Below are positions 7,035 to 13,954 of a DNA stretch of 13,954 nucleotides, in pieces. The notes beneath the pieces were generated by a model. That model had not been told where the DNA came from and did no database searches. It saw only the letters and a list, made by a program, of their open reading frames with translations. Position 1 is the stretch's first letter. The number at the start of each line of letters is the position of its first letter. A program made the position numbers and the translations under genes. This DNA is from an uncultured Eubacteriales bacterium (lineage in GTDB: Bacteria; Bacillota_A; Clostridia; Christensenellales; Aristaeellaceae), in NCBI GenBank assembly GCA_902775835.1, contig CACYNZ010000059.1, positions 1-13,954 of the forward strand. Direction: 5' to 3'.

Positions 7035-7040
7035 TATATT
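7035..7040 (+). promoter_or_regulatory. Possible -10 element for the dgt-dnaG-rpoD operon
   Basis: TATATT lies 32 bases before the dgt start in the only AT-rich stretch after the terminator. No convincing -35 is found at 16-18 bases; a TCGACA at 6998-7003 is too far away. A promoter is expected here because of the terminator upstream, but this element is weakly supported. Confidence 0.3.
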
Positions 7041-7072
7041 ACTGTACCCTAACAGGAAAGGAAGTCCGAGGC

Positions 7073-8080
7073 ATGGAAATCCGGGATCAGCTCAATGCAC
7101 AGCTTGATCAGTTCCTTTCTCCCTTTGCCACGCGGAATGCCGGCGATCACAGACGCGCCGCGCCGTTCCCGGAGTCCGGTGAATTCCGTACGGACTTTCA
7201 GCGTGACCGCGACCGGATCATTCACTGCAAGGCGTTCCGCCGGCTGGAAGGCAAGACCCAGGTGTTTCTTGCGCCGGAAGGCGATCACTTCCGCACGCGT
7301 CTGACCCACACGCTGGAAGTCACCCAGGTGGCCCGGACCCTTGCCCGGTGCCTGGGACTGAACGAGGATCTCACAGAGGCCATTGCGCTGGGGCACGATC
7401 TCGGGCACACGCCCTTCGGGCATATCGGCGAGCGCACGCTGGCCAGTGTCATGCCCGACGGCTTTGATCATGCGGAGCAGTCCCTGCGCGTAGTGGATGT
7501 GCTGGAGCGCGAAGGACGCGGGCTGAACCTGACCTGGGAAGTACGCAACGGCATTGTCTCGCATTCCGGCGACCGGCGCAGCGCCACGCTCGAAGGCGAA
7601 TGCGTCCGCAAGGCGGACCGCATTGCCTACCTCAACCATGACCTGGACGACGCGCTGCGCGCCCAGGTGCTCAGGCCCTTCGACCTTCCCGCCGACTGCA
7701 TCCGCGTGCTCGGCGCCTCCCATGGTGAGCGGATCGAGACCATGGTCCGGGATATCGTGGATCACTCCCGGAATCAGAGCGAACTGTCCATGTCCAACGA
7801 AGTGGAAAGCGCCATGAACGGCCTGCGGGAATTCATGTTTGAACGGGTATACCGGGACAGCTGGCGCGCGGCGCAGGAGGAAAAATGTGATTTCATTCTC
7901 CGCCGGATGTTCGAGCATTACCTCAGCCATCCCGCGGACATGCCTCAGGAATTCCTCCTTATCGGCTACCGTGAAGGCATGGAGCGCGCGGTATGCGATT
8001 TCCTGTCCGGCATGACAGACCGGTATGCCATCCGGCTGTTCAACCAGCTTTTCGTGCCGACGGGTTTTCCTGTCGCCTGA
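7073..8080 (+). CDS. dgt: Deoxyguanosinetriphosphate triphosphohydrolase-like HD-domain protein
   Basis: Predicted dNTP triphosphohydrolase that removes the whole triphosphate from dGTP or other dNTPs, affecting nucleotide pools for replication. At 335 residues it matches the short Gram-positive type. Conserved blocks are FQRDRDRIIHCKAFRRLEGK (42-61), His79 in RLTHTLEV, the metal-binding HD pair His108/Asp109 in ALGHDLGHTPFGHIGE, and ADRIAYLNHDLDDA (181-194) supplying the distal aspartate. I choose ATG 7073, preceded by AAAGGAAG; upstream in-frame codons lie in the terminator region and are not conserved-looking. It is first in a same-strand series with dnaG 65 bases downstream, an order common in Clostridia. 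The exact dNTP preference cannot be predicted. Confidence 0.92.
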   Translation: MEIRDQLNAQLDQFLSPFATRNAGDHRRAAPFPESGEFRTDFQRDRDRIIHCKAFRRLEGKTQVFLAPEGDHFRTRLTHTLEVTQVARTLARCLGLNEDLTEAIALGHDLGHTPFGHIGERTLASVMPDGFDHAEQSLRVVDVLEREGRGLNLTWEVRNGIVSHSGDRRSATLEGECVRKADRIAYLNHDLDDALRAQVLRPFDLPADCIRVLGASHGERIETMVRDIVDHSRNQSELSMSNEVESAMNGLREFMFERVYRDSWRAAQEEKCDFILRRMFEHYLSHPADMPQEFLLIGYREGMERAVCDFLSGMTDRYAIRLFNQLFVPTGFPVA

Positions 8081-8145
8081 GAACTTCATTTCTGTGGCAG
8101 GAAAAAGGGCAAATCTGACGAAATCAAGAGAAATGGTGACGTACC

Positions 8146-9915
8146 ATGGCAGGAAGATACCCGGACCGGTTTCTGGAAGAGCTCAGGCGCAGTGCAGATC
8201 TTGTGCAATACGTCTCCTCCTATGTGGCCCTCAAGCAGAACGGCCGCAGATACTGGGGGCTGTGTCCATTCCATGGAGAAAAGACCGCCTCTTTTTCCGT
8301 GGATCCATCCCAGCAGCTCTATTACTGCTTCGGATGCAAGAAAGGCGGAACCGTATTCACTTTCATTCAGGAAATGGAGCATCTGACGTTTCCGGAGGCC
8401 ATCGCATTCGTGGCGGACAGGGAGCACATCCCGCTGCCCGAAATGGAAGAGGATCCCGCGTTCCTCAAGCGCAAGCAGCTCAGAGCCCGGATCTATGAAG
8501 CCAACCGTGAAGCCGCCCGATTCTATCATTCCACTCTGTTCACGCCGGCGGGCAGCGCAAGCCTTGCATACCTGCGCTCACGCGGGCTCAATGATTCCAC
8601 TATACGAAAGTTCGGTCTGGGGGCAGCACCGGATGGCTACGAGAATCTCAAGAAGCATCTCGTGGGACTCGGGTTCACTGAACAGGAACTTCTCCAGGCT
8701 GGACTTCTTGTTTCCAAGGAAAGCGACAGCGGCACCCGGCATGTCTATGACATGTTCCGGAACCGGTGCATGTTCCCCATCATTGACCAGTACGGGAATG
8801 TCACCGGCTTCGGCGGACGGATTCTCGGCTCGGGACCCATAAAGTACCTCAACACAGCGGACACGGTCGCATACAACAAGCGCTTCGGCGTCTATGCGGC
8901 CAATCTTCTGCGCAAGGAACGGGATCTTGACCGGATCATTCTGGTGGAAGGCTATATGGATGTCATCGCCCTCACCCAGTTCGGCGTCCGCGGTGTGGTC
9001 GCCTCCCTGGGCACGGCCTTCACCCATGAACAGGCCCGCCTTCTGAAGCGTTACGCGCCGAAGATCTACCTGAGCTATGATGGTGACAGCGCCGGTCAGC
9101 ATGCCATTCTGCGCGCCCTGGACATTCTCCGGGACGAGGAAATCCCGGCAAGGGTGCTTGACTATCCCGACGGTATGGACCCGGACGAGTTCATCCGCAG
9201 AAAGGGCCCGGAAGCCTTTGAAAAGCTTCCTGTGCTTTCGCCGGAGAGCTACCGTCTGCGTCGGCTCAGGGATGAGCACGACCTCTCCACCCAGGAAGGC
9301 AAGACCGAGTACGCCAAGGCCGCCGGACGCATCCTGAAGGACCTGGACCCCGTGGACCTGGAAAACCAGCTGAAGGAGCTCATGATCCAGACAGGCTTTT
9401 CCCGGGAAGTGCTGCTCGCTCAGATCGACCGGAGCGCCCCGCTCCCGCGCTCCAGTGCCTCCGGCACGCCACGGCCGCCGGAAGCGCGCACCATCATGCG
9501 GAGCCATGAAAAAACCGACGAGGATGTACACACCCAGGAAACCATTCTCTCCATTCTGGCATCCCTGGACATACCGCACCAGGACATTGTGGGGCCCGAG
9601 GATTTCACGGATCCGTTTCTGCGAGACCTGTTTCTGGGACTCGACAGCGGAAAAAGCGTGGCGCTTCTCGTGGACATGCAATCCGACGAGCCCTCCCGCG
9701 AGCGTGCCAGCCAGGTTCTGCTCAGTCCCGCATCCTCGGACAGAAACGAAGACATTCTCATGCTCAAGGAATCCATTCATCACCTTCGGATTCTGCGGCT
9801 TAACCGTCAGCGTGACGAACTCAGGAAGGCTCTGAGCGCCGCTGATGACGACAACGAAAAGCAGCGTATTATGAGTCAGATTCAGGAGATCTCCGGCATG
9901 ATCCGGAAGCTTTGA
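8146..9915 (+). CDS. dnaG: DNA primase
   Basis: Synthesises RNA primers for Okazaki fragments and replication restart, working with the replicative helicase. The 589-residue protein is full length. The N-terminal zinc-binding domain shows Cys40, His43, Cys61 and Cys64 in CPFHGEKTASFSV and YYCFGCKKGG. The catalytic core includes the TOPRIM motifs EGYMD (Glu268, Asp272) and DGDSAG (Asp312, Asp314), with the RNA-polymerase-like basic core before them (about 110-255). A low-complexity linker near 430-455 precedes the helicase-binding domain (about 456-589). The ribosome site is atypical: there is no AGGAGG, only GGTGA at 8135-8139 six bases before the ATG, which could pair with the end of 16S rRNA. 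This may keep primase synthesis below that of the sigma factors that follow. Confidence 0.97.
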   Translation: MAGRYPDRFLEELRRSADLVQYVSSYVALKQNGRRYWGLCPFHGEKTASFSVDPSQQLYYCFGCKKGGTVFTFIQEMEHLTFPEAIAFVADREHIPLPEMEEDPAFLKRKQLRARIYEANREAARFYHSTLFTPAGSASLAYLRSRGLNDSTIRKFGLGAAPDGYENLKKHLVGLGFTEQELLQAGLLVSKESDSGTRHVYDMFRNRCMFPIIDQYGNVTGFGGRILGSGPIKYLNTADTVAYNKRFGVYAANLLRKERDLDRIILVEGYMDVIALTQFGVRGVVASLGTAFTHEQARLLKRYAPKIYLSYDGDSAGQHAILRALDILRDEEIPARVLDYPDGMDPDEFIRRKGPEAFEKLPVLSPESYRLRRLRDEHDLSTQEGKTEYAKAAGRILKDLDPVDLENQLKELMIQTGFSREVLLAQIDRSAPLPRSSASGTPRPPEARTIMRSHEKTDEDVHTQETILSILASLDIPHQDIVGPEDFTDPFLRDLFLGLDSGKSVALLVDMQSDEPSRERASQVLLSPASSDRNEDILMLKESIHHLRILRLNRQRDELRKALSAADDDNEKQRIMSQIQEISGMIRKL

Positions 9916-9954
9916 TTTCTCCGGCGACCGACGCATCGACCTTAAGGAGGACGT

Positions 9955-11058
<1,104 letters not shown>

Positions 11059-11093
11059 GATTTCCGTTCTTTTCTAGAGAGGAAGATTCACGT

Positions 11094-12242
11094 TTGACCT
11101 ATAAAGAGGAAGACCGTAATGCCCGGGCAGATGATATCGTCGAGCTCGGAAAATCCCGGGGCGCCATGACTGCCGGCGAAATCCGGGAGCTTATGGGAGA
11201 CATGGAGCAGGATACCAATCTTTTCTACGATATTGTGGACCGTCTGGAAAGCGCGCAAGTGACAGTGGATCTCCAGGGAATAAAGGATGAGGAATCCCCC
11301 CTGGACACCTTCGAGACATCCACCAGACGTCTGAACGATATTCTTGAGCCCTCCGCCTCCGCGCTGATGGAGGAAGAAAAAAACAACGCGCACAAAACCC
11401 TGTACGCCTCGTCAGATGATGTCAATCTCAGTGATCCCGTCCGCATGTACCTCAAGGAGATCGGACAGATTCCGCTGCTCACCGCTGATGAGGAAGTGGA
11501 GCTGGCCAAGCGCATTCAGGCCGGCGATGAAAGTGCCAAGGAAAAACTGATCCAGTCCAACCTGCGTCTGGTGGTATCCATTGCCGGACGCTACACCAAC
11601 CGGGGCCTGCAGTACCTGGACCTGATCCAGGAAGGCAATCTTGGCCTGATGAAGGCCGCTGACAAGTTCGACTACACCAAGGGCTTCAAGTTCTCCACCT
11701 ACGCCACATGGTGGATCCGTCAGTCCATTACCCGGGCGCTTGCCGATCAGGCGAGAACCATCCGGATTCCCGTGCATATGGTGGAAACCATCAACCGCGT
11801 CATCCGCACCAGCCGCCAGCTGATGCAGGAACTGGGAAGGGAGCCGAGCACGGCAGAGATTGCCGCGGCCATGAAGCTGCCCGAATCCCGGGTCCAGGAG
11901 ATCATCAAGATTGCCCAGGACCCCGTCAGCCTGGAAACCCCTATCGGAGAAGAGGAAGACAGCCATCTGGGCGACTTCATTCCCGATGACAGCGCACCCG
12001 CGCCGTCGGATGCCGCTTTCTATTCCCTGCAGCGCGAGCAGCTCATGGAAGTGCTCGGCACACTGTCGGACCGCGAAAAGAATGTCATCTGTCTGCGCTA
12101 CGGCCTCGACGGCGGCCGGAGCTATACGCTGGAGGAAGTCGGTTCCATCTATCACGTAACCCGTGAGCGCATCCGTCAGATTGAGGCCAAGGCCCTCCGG
12201 AAACTGCGTCAGAACCGTCAGTTGAGAGATCTGAGGGATTAA
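11094..12242 (+). CDS. rpoD: Second primary-type sigma-70 factor, RpoD/SigA paralogue
   Basis: A complete 382-residue sigma-70 protein directly downstream of the first. It has a region 1.1-like N-terminus (about 12-60), a longer acidic linker (about 61-108), region 1.2 ([17 protein letters not shown], 113-129), region 2 (about 153-225, with [17 protein letters not shown]), region 3 ([16 protein letters not shown], 281-296) and region 4 ([18 protein letters not shown], 354-371). Differences from copy one include Gly165 where SigA proteins usually have Lys, and YTNRGLQ (167-173) instead of YIGRGMQ. The start is TTG at 11094 with GAGAGGA upstream; the next in-frame Met is residue 25, inside region 1.1. 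Its -10 and -35 contact motifs match copy one, so it may be a redundant or condition-specific group 1/2 sigma. trmK follows immediately. Confidence 0.93.
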   Translation: MTYKEEDRNARADDIVELGKSRGAMTAGEIRELMGDMEQDTNLFYDIVDRLESAQVTVDLQGIKDEESPLDTFETSTRRLNDILEPSASALMEEEKNNAHKTLYASSDDVNLSDPVRMYLKEIGQIPLLTADEEVELAKRIQAGDESAKEKLIQSNLRLVVSIAGRYTNRGLQYLDLIQEGNLGLMKAADKFDYTKGFKFSTYATWWIRQSITRALADQARTIRIPVHMVETINRVIRTSRQLMQELGREPSTAEIAAAMKLPESRVQEIIKIAQDPVSLETPIGEEEDSHLGDFIPDDSAPAPSDAAFYSLQREQLMEVLGTLSDREKNVICLRYGLDGGRSYTLEEVGSIYHVTRERIRQIEAKALRKLRQNRQLRDLRD

Positions 12243-12245
12243 GGA

Positions 12246-12905
12246 ATGGATAAACGTCTTCAGACATGCCTGGATCTGTATGTTCCCGGCGACACAGGCG
12301 CGGATATCGGTACGGACCACGCGCTGCTCCCCTGCGCCGTACTGCGGCGCGGGCTGTGCCGGCATATGATTCTCTCCGACATCTCCCCCTCTGCCCTGGA
12401 GCATGCGCGCCAGCAGGTGCAGCGTCAGGGACTGGAAGACCGCGTCACGCTGAGGCTGGCCGACGGTCTGCAGGCGCTGGACCGGACATGCTGCTGCATA
12501 TCCGTCACCGGCATGGGTGGAATTCACATGAGTGAGCTGCTCCTTTCGGGGCAGCCTTTTCTGCACAATGCAGCGCTTGTGCTCAGCCCGCACCGGGATC
12601 ATGACCGGGTGCGCCGCACCCTTTCAGAGATCGGCTATCATCTGACGGATGAAGTGCTGTGCTTCAGCAACGGCCGCTTTTATCTGGCCATGCGCGCCGT
12701 GCCCGGAACCCCGGACCGCGACGAAAGCCATCTGCGGTATGGATCGCTGCTCTTTGAGAAGCGTGACGCCCTGACACGGGACTATATCGCGCATCAGATC
12801 GCACTGCTTCGGGAGCAGATATGTGCACGCGAAGCGGCGCTCACGCCGGCGGAGGACCTGAAGGAAGACCTCGCGTTTTATCTTGGCAAGGAGAATGCTT
12901 TATGA
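12246..12905 (+). CDS. trmK: tRNA (adenine-22 N1)-methyltransferase, TrmK family
   Basis: SAM-dependent methyltransferase that makes m1A at position 22 of certain tRNAs (Bacillus YqfN). The 219-residue protein has the Rossmann motif I GADIGTDHALLPC (18-30), acidic Asp45 in LSDIS, LADGL (71-75) and the catalytic-site motif VTGMGG (87-92). SPHRDHDRVRRTL (113-125) is a family-typical segment, and the C-terminus (about 180-215) is helical, probably coiled coil. It starts 3 bases after the second sigma stop; GAGGG at 12233-12237, inside the sigma gene, is the likely ribosome site, which suggests coupling. Its stop overlaps the next ATG. Position after rpoD and before nif3 matches the Bacillus sigA-yqfN-yqfO order. 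Confidence 0.92.
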   Translation: MDKRLQTCLDLYVPGDTGADIGTDHALLPCAVLRRGLCRHMILSDISPSALEHARQQVQRQGLEDRVTLRLADGLQALDRTCCCISVTGMGGIHMSELLLSGQPFLHNAALVLSPHRDHDRVRRTLSEIGYHLTDEVLCFSNGRFYLAMRAVPGTPDRDESHLRYGSLLFEKRDALTRDYIAHQIALLREQICAREAALTPAEDLKEDLAFYLGKENAL

Positions 12906-13678
12906 CCATCAGGGAAGTATATGACTGGCTGGACAGGCTTGCGCCGTTTGACACCCAGGAGGATTTTGACAATTCCGGTCTTCTGCTCGGACATCCGGAC
13001 GCCCCGGTGCGCCGGGTGTTTTTCACGCTTGACGTCACCGACGCCTGTCTTGCGGAAGCCGAGAAATTCGGGGCCGACCTTGTCATCTCCCATCACCCCC
13101 TGGTCTTCCATCCCCGCACGCATCTGCGGGAGGATGATCACGAGGCCGCGCTTCTGTGCCGCATGATCCGCCGCGGCATGGGGCTGATCAGTGCGCACAC
13201 CAATCTGGATCAGGCCGACGGCGGCATCAACGATACGCTTGTGCATCTGCTCGGCCTGGAGCCTTTACCTGAGCATACCCGGTATGTGCGCGCGTGCAGA
13301 CTGCCGCAGCCCATGACATGCGCCGAGCTGGAAGCGTACGTGTCCGAACGTCTGCATACGCCCGTGCGCGTCATGGGCAGCGGGAATGTGCCGCTCATTC
13401 AGACCCTCGCCGTGTCCTCCGGCGCCGGAAGTGATTTCTGGCCCGAAGCCGCCGCGCTGGGCGCCCAGGCGTTTCTCTCCGGGGAAGTGCGGCATCATCA
13501 TGCCCTGGCCATGAACGCCCAGGGCATGATCGCGCTGGAAGCCGGCCACGATGCGACGGAAAAGCCGGGAATTCTTGCCCTGGCGGATGCTTTACAAAGC
13601 TGGTTTCATGCAGTAGAATATGATGCTATCGTATGCAAATCGGAGGCAGACACGTATACCCTGTCCCCCAGCCTGTGA
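12902..13678 (+). CDS. Nif3-like dinuclear metal-centre protein
   Basis: Member of the Nif3/YqfO (GTP cyclohydrolase I type 2-like) family, widespread but of uncertain biochemical role; homologues form hexamers with a two-metal site. The 258-residue protein shows the expected ligands: His64/His65 in ISHHPLVFHP, Asp103 in SAHTNLD, and His216 and Glu220 in EAGHDATE, plus the substrate-site EVRHHHAL (195-202). It is the short form, lacking the PII/CutA-like insertion that lengthens Bacillus YqfO to about 370 residues. The start is ATG 12902, overlapping the trmK stop as ATGA, with CAAGGAG at 12887-12893. The longer upstream reading lies inside trmK and is rejected. Co-occurrence with trmK is conserved in Firmicutes but the functional reason is unknown. 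Confidence 0.92.
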   Translation: MTIREVYDWLDRLAPFDTQEDFDNSGLLLGHPDAPVRRVFFTLDVTDACLAEAEKFGADLVISHHPLVFHPRTHLREDDHEAALLCRMIRRGMGLISAHTNLDQADGGINDTLVHLLGLEPLPEHTRYVRACRLPQPMTCAELEAYVSERLHTPVRVMGSGNVPLIQTLAVSSGAGSDFWPEAAALGAQAFLSGEVRHHHALAMNAQGMIALEAGHDATEKPGILALADALQSWFHAVEYDAIVCKSEADTYTLSPSL

Positions 13679-13711
13679 CAGGCCAAAACTATCGGAAAAG
13701 GAGGACGAAGC

Positions 13712-13954
13712 ATGGATAAAATGGAACTGCTCTGGGACTACATGCAAGAAGACATCAAGGCGGACCGGATCGAACTGGAGATCAAGCGTTCGCCCCTGCG
13801 TCAGAAGCTTGAAAAGACCAGAGACTTCATTATGAGCCAGCAGAAAGTCTACAAGGATATGGAAGAGCGGGTGGCCATCTCAGCCGACCGCAAGGACGCC
13901 ATCCGGGATGCGCTCAAGCGCAGTGAGGAGCAGCTGGCTCAGCTTCAGGCCCGG
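13712..13954 (+). CDS. Coiled-coil protein, N-terminal part (possible C4-type zinc-ribbon family; cut by window end)
   Basis: ATG 13712 has a strong AAAAGGAGG at 13696-13704 and begins an open frame of 81 codons that runs off the right edge. The visible part is charged and strongly helical (MDKMELLWDYMQEDIKADRI, then RSPLRQKLEK and KRSEEQLAQLQAR), with heptad-like spacing of Leu and Ile, hence probable coiled coil. No Cys is seen yet. From general knowledge, Clostridia often have a coiled-coil protein with a C-terminal four-Cys zinc ribbon directly after nif3, and this N-terminus fits that description. The zinc-ribbon assignment is an inference from context; the decisive C-terminus is outside the window. 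It is probably the next gene of the trmK-nif3 operon, 33 bases after nif3. Confidence 0.7.
   Translation, partial: MDKMELLWDYMQEDIKADRIELEIKRSPLRQKLEKTRDFIMSQQKVYKDMEERVAISADRKDAIRDALKRSEEQLAQLQAR

Noticed and set aside
6998..7040. TCGACA as -35 paired with TATATT as -10 before dgt
   Set aside because: Spacing is about 31 bases, far beyond the usable range for sigma-70.
13671..13683. Small hairpin GCCTG-TGA-CAGGC around the nif3 stop codon
   Set aside because: Only a 5-bp stem with a 3-base loop and no T-run, so not a terminator; the next gene has its own ribosome site and probably continues the operon.

Overview
The window looks like chromosomal DNA of a GC-rich Clostridia-type Firmicute. 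It carries HPr kinase/phosphorylase, a dgt-dnaG-rpoD-trmK-nif3 gene order, strong GGAGG ribosome sites, TTG starts and Rho-independent terminators. The plant-polysaccharide enzymes suggest a gut or rumen member. Genus-level placement is not possible from this sequence alone.

Region A (1-4100) is a hemicellulose catabolism island. The left edge holds the 3' part of a parallel beta-helix glycosidase that fits GH120 beta-xylosidases. It converges on a minus-strand pair: a GH3 beta-xylosidase/beta-glucosidase-type enzyme followed by a ThuA-like protein. A symmetric hairpin terminator lies between the convergent genes, and another terminator lies between GH3 and thuA. The GH3 gene has an extended -10 promoter whose -35 is overlapped by a degenerate cre-like sequence.

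Region B (4054-6979) is a carbon-control cluster: a Cof-type HAD phosphatase (TTG start, own promoter), hprK overlapping it by ATGA, and a ROK-family glucokinase, closed by a strong terminator. HPrK phosphorylates HPr at the regulatory serine, which drives CcpA/cre repression in Firmicutes. This gives a plausible but unproven regulatory link to the xylan genes next door.

Region C (7035-13954) is a macromolecular synthesis operon: dGTPase, DNA primase (dnaG), two complete primary-type sigma-70 genes in tandem, trmK, a Nif3-like metal protein overlapping trmK by ATGA, and the start of a coiled-coil protein cut by the right edge. I see no terminator inside it, and the genes are close or overlapping.

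The most unusual item is the pair of tandem RpoD/SigA paralogues. Their promoter-reading residues look equivalent, but their N-terminal regions differ. I saw no mobile element, CRISPR array, tRNA or rRNA, and no clearly new defence or biosynthetic system.
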